64,000 bases of DNA from Cereibacter ovatus (GTDB lineage Bacteria > Pseudomonadota > Alphaproteobacteria > Rhodobacterales > Rhodobacteraceae), in NCBI RefSeq assembly GCF_900207575.1, contig NZ_OAOQ01000016.1:1-64000 (forward strand), written 5' to 3'. This document shows positions 46,022 through 56,528 of the stretch, one piece after another (the first letter of the stretch is position 1; each line of letters begins with the position of its first letter). The notes under the pieces are model-generated. The model searched no databases. It had not been told where the DNA came from and worked only from the letters and a program-made list of their open reading frames with translations. A program made the position numbers and the translations under genes.

Positions 46022-46097
46022 TCAGAAGATGTCGGCCAGTCCGACAGGGAGCAAAATTGACGCAGAAAAGGGCCGCATTGCCGGCCCTTTTCGCTTT
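46022..46097 (+). ncRNA. Second probable small RNA upstream of the IalB-like gene
   Basis: Promoter TTGACG (45989-45994), 16-nt spacer, TTAGCG (46011-46016). The predicted RNA has a hairpin TGTCGG/CCGACA (46030-46046) and ends in an 11-bp stem GAAAAGGGCCG/CGGCCCTTTTC (46065-46092) whose 3' arm supplies the U-rich part. It could instead be an attenuated leader of the gene at 46293. No ORF is present; the rest of 46098-46292 holds nothing recognisable. Confidence 0.5.
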
Positions 46098-46292
46098 CCG
46101 GCACGATGGTGGCCCCGACAGGACAGACCATCCTTGCCTTGCGTCGGGTACCCGCCGATCCTGTTGCCCGCAGCAAGGCCCCTGCCCGGCGCCGATCGCC
46201 TGCCCGGCTTCGTGCTTTGCACGAATGGCACCTGACAGCACCGGGCTGCCATGCTACAGCGCGCCCGACATCATGTGAGGACAGGATCGCGC

Positions 46293-46925
46293 ATGTCGAG
46301 CAAGCATCTGAACACACTCTGCGTCATGGCCCTTGGGCTTGGCCTTGCACAGGCCGTCTGGGCGCAAGAGACCCCCGCGCCTGACGCGGCCCCCGCCGCC
46401 GAAGCCGGCGCGGACGCCCTGTCGATGGGCAAAGAGCAAGCGGCGCCCGATGGCCCGGGCACGGTCTTTGTGGCCGCCACCCACGGCGACTGGGAACAGC
46501 GGTGCGTCCGCACCGAAGACGGCGCCGACCCGTGCCAGCTGTACCAGCTTCTGAAAGACGGCGAGGGCAATTCCGTCGCCGAAATCAGCATGTTCGCGCT
46601 GCCCGACGGCCAGAAGGCCGCCGCTGGCGCCACGATCATCGCGCCGCTGGAAACGCTGCTGACCGCCAATCTGTCGCTGAAGATCGACGCGGCGCAGCCC
46701 AAGGTCTACCCGTTCACCATGTGCAACCGGGCTGGCTGCATGGCGCGTGTGGGCTTCACCGCCGCGGAAGTCGAGTCGTTCAAGAAGGGCAACAAGGCGG
46801 TGATCACCATCGTTCCCGCCGTGGCACCGGATCAGAAAGTGGCGCTTGACGTGTCTCTGAAGGGCTTTACCGCGGGCTATGACGCCGTGAAGGCCGCGAA
46901 CGAGGCAAAACCCGCGCAGGACTGA
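46293..46925 (+). CDS. Invasion-associated locus B (IalB) family protein
   Basis: A 210-residue periplasmic protein. Signal peptide MSSKHLNTLCVMALGLGLAQ to about 25, then an Ala/Pro-rich linker and the IalB domain: HGDWEQRCVRTEDGADPCQLYQLL, QKAAAGATIIAPLETLL and VYPFTMCNRAGCMARVGFT with paired cysteines. IalB affects red-cell invasion in Bartonella; free-living alphaproteobacteria carry many homologues of unknown function. ATG 46293 follows GGACAGGA; a strong terminator follows the gene. Confidence 0.88.
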   Translation: MSSKHLNTLCVMALGLGLAQAVWAQETPAPDAAPAAEAGADALSMGKEQAAPDGPGTVFVAATHGDWEQRCVRTEDGADPCQLYQLLKDGEGNSVAEISMFALPDGQKAAAGATIIAPLETLLTANLSLKIDAAQPKVYPFTMCNRAGCMARVGFTAAEVESFKKGNKAVITIVPAVAPDQKVALDVSLKGFTAGYDAVKAANEAKPAQD

Positions 46926-46946
46926 TCCTGCCACCGGCACCCCATC

Positions 46947-46974
46947 GCGCCGCCCCCACCGGGGCGGCGCTTTT
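46947..46974 (+). terminator. Rho-independent terminator of the IalB-like gene
   Basis: 10-bp stem GCGCCGCCCC/GGGGCGGCGC, 4-nt loop, then TTTT, 21 nt after the stop codon. Confidence 0.85.
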
Positions 46975-46977
46975 CTG

Positions 46978-48186
46978 TCAGACCCGCCGCAATGCCAGAA
47001 CCGCGTTCAGACCGCCAAAGGCGAAGGCATTCGACAGCACCACATCCACCTTCGCCTGACGCGCCACATTGGGCACCACATCCAGCGCACATTCCGGGTC
47101 GGGTTCCTCATAGCCGATGGTGGGGGCGATCACCCCCTCGCGCAGCGCCATGATGCAGGCCAGAAGCTCGACCGCGCCGGTTCCGCCGATCAGATGACCA
47201 TGCATCGACTTGGTGGACGAGATCATCAGCCGGTCGGCATGATGGCCGAACACATCCGCCACCGCGGCACATTCGGTCTTGTCGTTCGCCGCCGTGCCGG
47301 TGCCATGGGCGTTGATATAGCCCACATCCTCGGGGTTCAGCCGTGCGTCGCGCAACGCCCCCGCCATCGCCCGCGCCGCGCCGTGCTTGGACGGCAGCAC
47401 GATGTCGGACGCATCCGCCGTCATGGCAAAGCCGATCACCTCGGCCAGAATCTCGGCGCCGCGGGCCCGCGCATGGTCATAGTCCTCGAACACGAAGACG
47501 GCCGCGCCCTCGCCCTGCACCATGCCATTGCGATTGGCCGAGAACGGCCGGCAGGCGTCTTTCGACATCACGCGCAGCCCCTCCCATGCCTTGATGCCAC
47601 CGAAACACAGCATCGCTTCCGAACCGCCCGTCAGCATCGCCCGCGTCAGCCCCGAGCGGATCATGTGGAACGCCTGCCCCATGGCATGGTTGGAACTGGC
47701 ACAGGCGGTGGCCACGGTGAAGGACGGCCCCTTCAGTTGAAACTCCATCGACAGATGCGAGGCGGCGGCGTTGTTCATCAGCTTTGGCACGACGAAGGGA
47801 TGGACGCGGTTTTTCCCTTCCTCATAGACCGCGCGGTAATTCTCATCCGAGGTGGTCAGCCCGCCGCCGGCCGTGCCAAGGATCACGCCGCTTTCATAGG
47901 AAAGATCGCCGGCGAAATTCAGCCCCGATTGCGCCACCGCCTCGCGCGCGGCCAGAAGGGTGAACTGGGTGAAGCGATCGTAAAGCACGATCTGCTGCCG
48001 GTTGAAGTGGCTTTCGGGGTTCCAGTCATGGACCTGCCCGCCGATCTGGATCGCCAGCCGGTCCTTGTCGCGGATATCCAGATCGGAAATGCCGCAGCGC
48101 CCTTCGCGGAAGGCCGCAAGTGTGCCGGCAACGTCGTGCGCCAGCGGGTTGATCGTGCCGGCGCCCGTGATGACAACTCTTTTCAT
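46978..48186 (-). CDS. Beta-ketoacyl-ACP synthase II-type enzyme
   Basis: Condenses malonyl-ACP with an acyl-ACP in fatty-acid elongation. The 402-residue thiolase-fold protein has an intact Cys-His-His triad: C162 (TACASSNHAMGQA), H294 (NAHGTGT) and H331 (STKSMHGHLIGGTGAVE). It is most like FabF/KAS II but diverged at the N-terminal substrate cap. It sits 6 nt after a small acyl carrier protein gene, itself 37 nt after lpxD, so it probably makes a special acyl chain for lipid A or a related lipid instead of serving bulk synthesis. Confidence 0.88.
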   Translation of the reverse strand: MKRVVITGAGTINPLAHDVAGTLAAFREGRCGISDLDIRDKDRLAIQIGGQVHDWNPESHFNRQQIVLYDRFTQFTLLAAREAVAQSGLNFAGDLSYESGVILGTAGGGLTTSDENYRAVYEEGKNRVHPFVVPKLMNNAAASHLSMEFQLKGPSFTVATACASSNHAMGQAFHMIRSGLTRAMLTGGSEAMLCFGGIKAWEGLRVMSKDACRPFSANRNGMVQGEGAAVFVFEDYDHARARGAEILAEVIGFAMTADASDIVLPSKHGAARAMAGALRDARLNPEDVGYINAHGTGTAANDKTECAAVADVFGHHADRLMISSTKSMHGHLIGGTGAVELLACIMALREGVIAPTIGYEEPDPECALDVVPNVARQAKVDVVLSNAFAFGGLNAVLALRRV

Positions 48187-48192
48187 GTGTTT

Positions 48193-48459
48193 TCAAGCCG
48201 CCTGCGCGGCCACCAGACCTTCAATTGCCGCCACGATGGAGGCCACCGACGAGATGTCGAAGCTGCTTTCCTTCGGGTCGTTGGCGTTGAACGGAACCGA
48301 GATGTCAAAGGCTTCCTCGATGGCGAAGATCGACTCGACAAGCCCAAGGCTGTCGATCCCCAGATCTTCCAGCGTCTGGTCCATCCCCACTTCGGACGGG
48401 TCGATCACCGCCTGTTCGGCGATGATCGCGATGACCCGTTCTTGAACGCTCTGCGTCAT
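48193..48459 (-). CDS. Acyl carrier protein (specialised)
   Basis: An 88-residue ACP with the phosphopantetheine site LGIDSLGLVE, serine 37. The following helix is extended with VPFNANDPKESSFDIS before the last helix, so it is not the housekeeping AcpP. Rhizobia use the specialised AcpXL for lipid A very-long-chain acylation; this protein resembles that role by position between lpxD and a ketoacyl synthase. The ATG at 48459 follows AGGGGGAAG. Confidence 0.86.
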   Translation of the reverse strand: MTQSVQERVIAIIAEQAVIDPSEVGMDQTLEDLGIDSLGLVESIFAIEEAFDISVPFNANDPKESSFDISSVASIVAAIEGLVAAQAA

Positions 48460-48496
48460 GGTCTTCCCCCTGCGCCACCGACTTTGTGGCGGTGAT

Positions 48497-49588
48497 TTAG
48501 TCACTCTGTCCCTTGTTTGAAACAGCTTTCTGAAGCTCGGCCACCGTGGCGGCCATCCGGGGCAGACGACGCATCGCTTTCTGGATCTCGATCTGGGTTT
48601 CCATCTTCACCGCCGGGTCGCCCAGCAGCACCCGGCCGGCGGGCGCGTTGGTGCGGATCTTGGTGGCACCGCCCGCCACAACATCGTCGCCGACGAAAAT
48701 GTTGTCGGACACACCCACCTGCCCGCCCAGCACCACCCGATCCCCGATCCGGGACGAGCCGGCAATGCCCACCTGACCGCACAGCAGGCAATCGCGGCCG
48801 ACCTGCACGTTGTGGCCGACATGCACCAGATTATCCAGCTTGCTGCCCGACCCCACCGAGGTGTCGCGGATCGTGCCGCGGTCGATGGTCGAATTGGCGC
48901 CGATCTCGACATCGTCGCCGATGCTGACCGAGCCCAGCGAATGGATACGCACCCAGCTTTGCGCACGGATCTCGGCCCGTTCGCCCAGCGTTTCGCGGAT
49001 TTCCTCGACCCCGGACTTCTCGGGGGTGACGAATGAGAAACCGTCGGCGCCGATCACCGCACCCGGATGGCAGATGACGCGATCACCGATCCGCACCCGC
49101 GCGCCGATCCGCGCGCCTTGCAGGATCAGCGCATCGGCACCGATCACCGCGCCCTCGGCAATCGAAACGTGGCTGGCGATCCGCGCCCGTGGCCCGATGC
49201 GCACGCCACGGCCGATGGTGACAAAGGGACCAACCGCCGCGCCCTCGGCCAGTTCGGCCGTGGGATCAATCACGGTCAGCGGATGGATGCCCGGCGCGAT
49301 CTCGGGGCCGGGATCGAAGATCCGCGACAGCCCCGCCATCGCCAGCCGCCCACGCGGCGCGAAGATCGCGGCCTGAAGCCCCATCGCGCGCCAGTCGGCG
49401 CCCTGCCACAGCATCGCTGCGCGGGCGGCCCCCCGGGCCAGCCCCTCGGCGTAGCGCGGGTCCATCGCCAGCGCCAGCGCATCGGGCCCCGCGCCGGCCG
49501 GTTCGGCCGCATGGGTCACGATCAGGTCAAGGTTGCCCTCGGCCTCGGCCCCAAGCGCCGTGGCGATATCGCGGATGGTGTGGCCCAT
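48497..49588 (-). CDS. lpxD: UDP-3-O-(3-hydroxyacyl)glucosamine N-acyltransferase
   Basis: Third step of lipid A synthesis: transfers a 3-hydroxyacyl group from ACP to UDP-3-O-acylglucosamine. The 363-residue protein has the N-terminal uridine-binding domain (about 1-100), a left-handed beta-helix of hexapeptide repeats (about 105-320, such as [23 protein letters not shown]) with the catalytic histidine region [11 protein letters not shown], and a C-terminal helix. ATG 49588 has GGAG about 7 nt upstream. Located away from the usual bamA-lpxD-fabZ-lpxA cluster. Confidence 0.94.
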   Translation of the reverse strand: MGHTIRDIATALGAEAEGNLDLIVTHAAEPAGAGPDALALAMDPRYAEGLARGAARAAMLWQGADWRAMGLQAAIFAPRGRLAMAGLSRIFDPGPEIAPGIHPLTVIDPTAELAEGAAVGPFVTIGRGVRIGPRARIASHVSIAEGAVIGADALILQGARIGARVRIGDRVICHPGAVIGADGFSFVTPEKSGVEEIRETLGERAEIRAQSWVRIHSLGSVSIGDDVEIGANSTIDRGTIRDTSVGSGSKLDNLVHVGHNVQVGRDCLLCGQVGIAGSSRIGDRVVLGGQVGVSDNIFVGDDVVAGGATKIRTNAPAGRVLLGDPAVKMETQIEIQKAMRRLPRMAATVAELQKAVSNKGQSD

Positions 49589-49638
49589 GGTCGGCTCCGA
49601 CGGCTGCGGGCGGCCCCGCGCCACCCCTCGGCCCAGAT

Positions 49639-51249
49639 CTAGCCCTGAACCGCGCCCGGCACCACCCCGGCGCGGGACAGCGCGTCGAAGATCGCGGCAT
49701 CCCGGCCATAAATGTCGGCACGGTAATTCATCCGCCCCATCGGCCCGGCCCATGCGGTGAAATAGACCAGATGCACCGGCACCGGCACCTCCAGCCGGAT
49801 CACGCTCTCCTTGCCGGTCCCGAGTTGCGACTGAAACAGCGCCTGCGGATCGTCGGTTTGCGCCGACAGCAGCGCATGGGCGAAATCGAACGGTTGGCCT
49901 AGCCGGATGCAGCCATGCGAGAACGCCCGCACCTCGCGGTCGAACAGGGATTTCGACGGCGTGTCATGCAGATAGATGTTCCACGGGTTCGGGAACATGA
50001 ACTTCACCAGCCCCAGCGCATTGCCGTCCGAGGGCGGCTGGCGCATCGAGAACGGAAAGTTCCGCGCGTTATAGGCGTTGAAGTTCACCGCCCCGCGGTT
50101 GACCACCCGCCCGCGGCTGTCGATCAGCTTCAGATGCCCCGCCGCATTCGGATTGCGTTGCAGCAGCGGCAGATATTCCTTTGTGGTAATCGAACGTGGC
50201 ACGTTCCACGACGGGTTGATCACCATGTATTCCATCTGGTCCGAGAATTCGGGGCTGCGCTGGTCGGCGCTGTCCTTGCCGATGACCGAGCGGGTCTCGA
50301 ATGTGACATTCCCGCCCTCGACGATGCGGGCGGTGAATTCGGGCAGGTTTACCCAGATGTGACGCTCGCCGCGGTCGATGTTCAGCCACCGCTCGCGCTC
50401 CATCGCGACAAGGATCGCGCCAAGCCGCGCGGACGGGGCGACATTCAGCGCGCGGATCGTGGCCTCGTCCGCCACGCCGCTGGGGGTCAGGCCGTGGTCG
50501 TGCTGAAAGACGCGCAAGGCTGCGCGGACGGTGTCATCGAAGGTATTGGTTGCGGTGCGGCCAAGATAGCCCATCGCCGCCAGCCGGTCGCGCAGCGCGA
50601 TCAGATCCGGCCCCGACGCGCCGGCCTTCATCGGGCGCAGCGGCACCTCGGCGCCCCAGCCGCCACGGGCGATCCGGCGTTCCAGATCCAGCTTGGCGCG
50701 CATCAGCCGGGCATATTCCGGATTGCGCGGCGCCAGACCGTTCAGAAAGCGCACCGGGTCGGTCTCGAACGCGGCCAGAACGGCGCGGGGGTCCAGCTTT
50801 GGCACCTCGCGCTTGATACCCGGATCGACCTTGGCCGGGTCCAGCACCCCGCTGTGCAGATCATGCGCCCAGTCCAGCAGCGCCTGCGTCATCGCCACTT
50901 CCAGACGCCCGCGGTCGCCTTCGGTCGCGGCGGCGCGAAAGCGCGCGGCCAGCGCGGCCGCATCGTAACGCTGAACCGGCAGGCCATGCGCCGCGGCCTG
51001 CGTAATCGCGGACAGGAACGCCTCGCGCCGGGCCGCGTCCCCGGGGCCGGTCCAAAGCGTGCGATAGCCGCGTTCGCGATACCAGCCCGAGATCAGATCG
51101 CTGCGGCCCGCGGCCTCGGCGACTGACCGGGTATAGGCTGTCAGCTCGGCCAGCGCGGGGGCGGGAATCACCCCTGCCCCCGCCGCCACCAGCATGGACA
51201 GGCCAAGGGCGAGCCGAACGCTCGATCTGCGGCGGTAAAGGCGTGACAT
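49639..51249 (-). CDS. L,D-transpeptidase (YkuD, YcbB-like)
   Basis: Peptidoglycan 3-3 cross-linking enzyme, 536 residues. Signal peptide [20 protein letters not shown] to a likely cleavage after ALA; then a large N-terminal domain, a PG_binding_1 repeat ([19 protein letters not shown] ... [19 protein letters not shown]) and the YkuD domain with catalytic cysteine in [16 protein letters not shown]. Start at ATG 51249 is set by the signal peptide; ATG 51279 is possible. Divergent from the DUF882 peptidase, another cell-wall protein. Confidence 0.93.
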   Translation of the reverse strand: MSRLYRRRSSVRLALGLSMLVAAGAGVIPAPALAELTAYTRSVAEAAGRSDLISGWYRERGYRTLWTGPGDAARREAFLSAITQAAAHGLPVQRYDAAALAARFRAAATEGDRGRLEVAMTQALLDWAHDLHSGVLDPAKVDPGIKREVPKLDPRAVLAAFETDPVRFLNGLAPRNPEYARLMRAKLDLERRIARGGWGAEVPLRPMKAGASGPDLIALRDRLAAMGYLGRTATNTFDDTVRAALRVFQHDHGLTPSGVADEATIRALNVAPSARLGAILVAMERERWLNIDRGERHIWVNLPEFTARIVEGGNVTFETRSVIGKDSADQRSPEFSDQMEYMVINPSWNVPRSITTKEYLPLLQRNPNAAGHLKLIDSRGRVVNRGAVNFNAYNARNFPFSMRQPPSDGNALGLVKFMFPNPWNIYLHDTPSKSLFDREVRAFSHGCIRLGQPFDFAHALLSAQTDDPQALFQSQLGTGKESVIRLEVPVPVHLVYFTAWAGPMGRMNYRADIYGRDAAIFDALSRAGVVPGAVQG

Positions 51250-51566
51250 CTGATCCCCGAGGGCGAAAGCGCGGCGCATTATTCCCCAACTTCCGTCATT
51301 TGCGGGGCGCTGTAAATCGATCTGCCAGGATGCGGCGCCACGATGTCGCTTTTTCGTCACGCCTGCGAAGTTTCCCGATGCCGCCGAAAGTTCCCCGCTC
51401 GTTCAGCGAATTTTTGCCGATTGCGCGCAATCTGCCCGCGTGCGGCCAATGCGGCACTTCTGTTGCACACATCCTTATGGCATAGGAGATGGCACTTGGG
51501 GACGAGTAGCAAACGAAGCCGCCGACACAGGCGGTCGAAGACCAGACGACGGGACAGGCTCTCATC
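51250..51566. other. Intergenic region between divergent cell-wall genes
   Basis: About 317 nt with no gene. It holds a 14-bp perfect palindrome GATTGCGCGCAATC (51419-51432), which could be a shared operator for the divergent transpeptidase and peptidase genes. Clear promoter boxes were not found. Confidence 0.4.
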
Positions 51567-52133
51567 ATGACCTCGACGAACACGCTCATTTCGCGGCGCG
51601 GCCTTCTGGGCGCATTCGCCGCAACAGCCGTGATCGCGGCTCCGACCTATTCGAATGCCTTCGGGCTGCTTCGGGGCGCGGGGGACATCCGGCGCATCCG
51701 CATGCATTCCGGCCGCACCGGCGAGTCGATGGACACGATCTACTGGATCGAAGGGGAATACATCCCCGAGGCCCTGAAAGAGATCAATCACTTCATGCGG
51801 GACTGGCGCACGAATGACGTGATGCGCATGGACCCGCGGACGGTGGACATCATGGCGGCCTCGCACCGGCTGATGGATGTCAGCGAACCTTACATGCTGC
51901 TGTCGGGCTATCGCTGCCCCAAGACCAACGCCATGCTCAGTTCGCGCTCGCGCGGGGTGGCGCGCAATTCGCTGCATCTGAAGGGTCAGGCCGCCGACCT
52001 TCGGCTGAAATCCCGCTCGGTCGGTCAGATGGCCAAGGCCGCCGAGGCCTGCGCCTCGGGTGGGGTCGGGCGCTATTCCCGGTCTGACTTCGTGCATATG
52101 GATTGCGGCCCGATCCGCCACTGGGGCGCCTGA
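51567..52133 (+). CDS. DUF882 (MepK/YcbK-like) murein peptidase
   Basis: A 188-residue M15-like zinc peptidase. The N-terminal SRRGLLGAFAATAVIA is a Tat-like signal. The conserved zinc motifs are complete: SLHLKGQAADLR (HxxxxxxD) and SDFVHMDCGP (HxD-type), after LLSGYRCPKTNAML. The E. coli relative MepK cuts 3-3 cross-links made by L,D-transpeptidases, so divergent pairing with the transpeptidase fits a making/cutting pair. Confidence 0.9.
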   Translation: MTSTNTLISRRGLLGAFAATAVIAAPTYSNAFGLLRGAGDIRRIRMHSGRTGESMDTIYWIEGEYIPEALKEINHFMRDWRTNDVMRMDPRTVDIMAASHRLMDVSEPYMLLSGYRCPKTNAMLSSRSRGVARNSLHLKGQAADLRLKSRSVGQMAKAAEACASGGVGRYSRSDFVHMDCGPIRHWGA

Positions 52134-52246
52134 GCGCGCCCTTCGCGGCAACGGTGATTGCCGGGCGCGCGGTGCCGACGAAATTATCCTGTGGGGCGGA
52201 CTTTGTTGACTGGGTCTGCAAAGGCCGGTTGGCGCCAATGGCAACG

Positions 52247-52258
52247 CCCCCCCCCCCC
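52247..52258. repeat. Twelve-C homopolymer
   Basis: C12 directly followed by G5, in non-coding DNA. The longest homopolymer in the window. It may be prone to slippage or be an assembly artefact. Confidence 0.7.
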
Positions 52259-52459
52259 GGGGGATAGGCTTCTGCCGATAGTCCGCTGCCGGCGTCGGGC
52301 TGTCTGAGCTGCGCCAGCATCGTTTCACAGAATTCGGCCTGCGCGGCAGACGATCCGGGTCGTCGTCAGACGGCGCAGGATGCAGAGAAGATCCGCAGTC
52401 GCAAGGAAAGCCGTCACAATCATCGGCAGGAACTGGCGGTCACGCGTCTCCATGCGGGA

Positions 52460-52850
52460 TGTCGCTGATGCAACGGCTGCGCGCCCATGACCTTTTGCAT
52501 CCGGACGCGGCGTCGCCGCCTGCCCGGCGGACGTGACGCGACTGGCACGGGAACCACGCGTTCGGACCGGCCCCCAGTCCGCCAGCGTGGAGCGACCAAG
52601 GTCTAGGCCCTGACGGCCATGACCTGGGCCTGACGGCACAAGGGCAGGTGATCGGCGTATTTCGAGACCAGCACATCGACGACCAAGGCCTCGCTCGGCC
52701 GGCCACCCGGGATACGTGGATCCGGGGCGGGCGCCTGCACAACGCCATCAGTGCAGGACCGGCAGGCATATTTCGGCCGGCGCGTCACGATCACCGGGAA
52801 CTGGCGGCGATGGCCTTGAACGATTCACATCTGGCTGATGTGACATTCTG
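52460..52850 (-). pseudogene. IS66-family transposase remnant
   Basis: Minus strand: VIVTRRPKYACRSCTDGVVQAPAP followed by PSEALVVDVLVSKYADHLPLCRQAQVM and, after a frame change near 52620, LDLGRSTLADW. These are consecutive zinc-finger and core segments of IS66 TnpC. Sequence before and after is out of frame or unrelated, and the IS66 catalytic DDE part is absent. A decayed fragment of one element. Confidence 0.72.
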
Positions 52851-52890
52851 AGTAAGGCTCCGCCGAGGGCCGCCTGCCGGGGCTTGGTTT

Positions 52891-52918
52891 CATGACATAC
52901 GTCATGACGTATGTCATG
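52891..52918. repeat. Perfect 28-bp palindrome
   Basis: CATGACATACGTCA plus its exact complement, centred at 52904/52905. It lies between the IS66 remnant and a small ORF. Such a long perfect palindrome is an operator, a recombination or transposon end, or a hairpin; nothing here decides which. Confidence 0.75.
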
Positions 52919-52996
52919 CGCTAAGGCCGTTTCACAATTTGAAGTCATCGCGGCGGGCGATCTCGGTCGCCGCCGGACCTGGATCCTCGCGCAGCC

Positions 52997-53245
52997 ATGC
53001 CGCCTGAGATCCACGAAAGAGCCATGCGGCTCATCGCGGATGCGACCGCTGCGGCCGCCAGGAAGAAAGGTGCAGAGGCCGACGAAGGCGCGGCGAAGGC
53101 CGAGATCATGCACATGCTGCAAGAGGTCGAGGTTGCCATATTCCCTGACGGCTCCAAGGTGAGATGGAGAGCGAATGCGAAGGGCAGCAGTGCTGCGACA
53201 GCGCAGACTCACCGCGGACTGCGCCGATCTCAAGCTGCCGCATGA
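52997..53245 (+). CDS. Small ORF resembling a YqaJ exonuclease C terminus
   Basis: An 82-residue frame. The segment KAEIMHMLQEVEVAIFPDGSKVRWRANAKG resembles the C-terminal strand-turn region of phage YqaJ/lambda-exonuclease-type proteins (…DGTRVTWR…). The rest does not match and the catalytic core is absent, so it is probably a phage-gene remnant. Weak call. Confidence 0.35.
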   Translation: MPPEIHERAMRLIADATAAAARKKGAEADEGAAKAEIMHMLQEVEVAIFPDGSKVRWRANAKGSSAATAQTHRGLRRSQAAA

Positions 53246-53386
53246 GATGGAGGATCAGATCGGCGGAGAGCGGAGCGATCCGCATTTCTTCCGAAGCCGA
53301 CGCTCATCAGGCTTGCTGTCGGAGAGGCTTTTGATGAGCTCGACGGCGATCCGATCGCCGACCTGATCGCCGACGCCATCCGCAAC

Positions 53387-53593
53387 ATGCGCGAGCACGT
53401 CATTGGCTACGACGACGGCATATGGCTGGACGAGTGCTGCGTGACTCCACCTGATCCGAAGCCGGTCTATGACCAGTTGGGCGAAGAGCTGACGACAGTG
53501 ATCTACCTCGCGCAGACATTCACCGAAGCTCGATTGAAGATCCTCGATGCGGCGGCTGGGGCCCGGGCGCTGGAGCGGCTGCTGGCCTCGTGA
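53387..53593 (+). CDS. Hypothetical small ORF in the debris island
   Basis: A 68-residue frame starting MREHVIGYDDGIWLDECC and ending LERLLAS. The same frame is open upstream to 53246 without an obvious start codon, suggesting a truncated gene. No family recognised. Flanks (53600-53850) contain only inverted repeats. Confidence 0.3.
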   Translation: MREHVIGYDDGIWLDECCVTPPDPKPVYDQLGEELTTVIYLAQTFTEARLKILDAAAGARALERLLAS

Positions 53594-53690
53594 TCCCCGG
53601 AGAACCTGCACCGTCGCTCGTGAGCGGTGCATGTCCCTCCGCCGCTCTCACACGCGGACTTCCTCACCGCCTGAGGCCGGCCTCGTTTTG

Positions 53691-53750
53691 ACTGCATCAG
53701 TTACAAGCCGCTGCTATCCTTTTTTGCATCAGTCCGGCAACTGATGCAGT
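53691..53750. repeat. 12-bp inverted repeat with an extra direct copy
   Basis: ACTGCATCAGTT (53691-53702) and its complement AACTGATGCAGT (53739-53750), plus a direct copy TGCATCAGT at 53725-53733 that also forms a 9-bp hairpin with the right arm. It may be remnant ends of a mobile element. Confidence 0.5.
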
Positions 53751-53799
53751 GTCCGGTTCTTGGTATGCTCCGTCCAGTTCCGGTCTTGTTCAATGACGA

Positions 53800-53827
53800 A
53801 GGCCCGGGACGGGCATCGCCCGGGCCT
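53800..53827 (-). terminator. guaB hairpin terminator
   Basis: 9-bp stem AGGCCCGGG/CCCGGGCCT with a 10-nt loop, 25 nt past the guaB stop. No long U tract follows on the minus strand. Confidence 0.55.
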
Positions 53828-53851
53828 CATCTCAGTCAATAAAATAAGGGG

Positions 53852-55393
<1,542 letters not shown>

Positions 55394-56368
55394 TCAGGCG
55401 GTCGCGGCGTTGGTTCTGGCCGCCAGCCCGCCCTTGGCCCAATCCTGCATGATCCTGACCGCAATCGGCGGAATGGCCAGCAGCGCGGCCGCCAGCAGCA
55501 CCGCACCCGCCATCGGCCACAGCGCCAGCATCAGCCCGGCATAGGCCGCCAGCGGAAAGGTCAGCGCCCCCCAGAGCGGGCTGAACCCCGCAGCCAGCAG
55601 CCAGCGCGCCCACACGATCAGCGCCAGAAGGATCAGCCCGCCAATCGCGGCACAGATCGTGGCAAAGACCGCAAACCCCAGCCCCTGCGCCACCATCCCC
55701 AGCAGCGCCGCCGGCGCCAGATGGATCGCCAGCAGCGGCCGCAGCGGCGCGGGCGGCACCTTGGCCACGATCTGCGCCAGCGAGGCCACCCAGATCGCCA
55801 GCGCGACCGGCAGGGTGGCCAGCATCAGCCCCACCCCCAGCATCGGCCAGCCCACCGCATCAGCCGACAGGCCGCCGACGATGAACCCCACAAAATGCAG
55901 ATGAAAGACCGGGGTCACGCTGCGCGCCTCGGGCGGGCTGCGCAGGATCAGCACCGCCACCGTCACCGCCAGCGCCGCCTGAAGCGCCAGCCCCGCCACA
56001 AGCGTGGACCGCGCCCCGGCCTCGGAATAGGGCTGAAGGGCTGCGGCCAGCGCCAGAAGCCCCATCACCGCCGCCGCAAGTCCGGCACGACCCGGAAGGA
56101 CGCGCAGATCCTCGGCCACCACGGACGGGCGCTGTGCCACCTTGGCCAGATAGGCCACGACCGCGAAGGCGCCAAGGCCCACCGTGGCGCCCAGAACCGC
56201 CTCGGCCACGGCACCATTCAGCCCCCAGACCTCGGCCGCTTTCCGCAGTGCAAGGCCAAGGCCCATCAGCCCCAGGATCGGCGGAAAGATCGCCGGCGGC
56301 GTGCGCTGGAACGGCCGCAACCGCACAGGCGGAAACTGGGGCGGGGGAAACACCGGCGGACGCAACAT
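55394..56368 (-). CDS. TDT/SLAC1-type (TehA-like) membrane protein
   Basis: A 324-residue, very hydrophobic protein with about nine to ten predicted transmembrane helices after a Pro-rich N terminus (MLRPPVFPPPQFPPVRLRP). The repeated helix pattern and PAIFPPILGLMGLGLALR opening match the tellurite-resistance/dicarboxylate transporter family (TehA, SLAC1 anion channels). Substrate unknown; no tellurite-resistance gene is near. The ATG at 56368 was chosen from a longer frame reaching 56638. Confidence 0.72.
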   Translation of the reverse strand: MLRPPVFPPPQFPPVRLRPFQRTPPAIFPPILGLMGLGLALRKAAEVWGLNGAVAEAVLGATVGLGAFAVVAYLAKVAQRPSVVAEDLRVLPGRAGLAAAVMGLLALAAALQPYSEAGARSTLVAGLALQAALAVTVAVLILRSPPEARSVTPVFHLHFVGFIVGGLSADAVGWPMLGVGLMLATLPVALAIWVASLAQIVAKVPPAPLRPLLAIHLAPAALLGMVAQGLGFAVFATICAAIGGLILLALIVWARWLLAAGFSPLWGALTFPLAAYAGLMLALWPMAGAVLLAAALLAIPPIAVRIMQDWAKGGLAARTNAATA

Positions 56369-56528
56369 GAACCCATTCCTTCTTCTGCCTGGGCCGGAAG
56401 ATAAGGGCGCCGCCCACCGGACACAATCGCCATGGGGCGGGCGACGGCCCTGCCTTGCGACGCACCCGGAAACCATCCTATCACACAGGACCGCGCGGAT
56501 GACGCGGTCGCCTGACAGAGAGGACACC

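Noticed and set aside
45844-46317. A 157-residue minus-strand frame across the small-RNA region
   Set aside because: It runs through two strong terminators and overlaps the start of the IalB-like gene; no family similarity.
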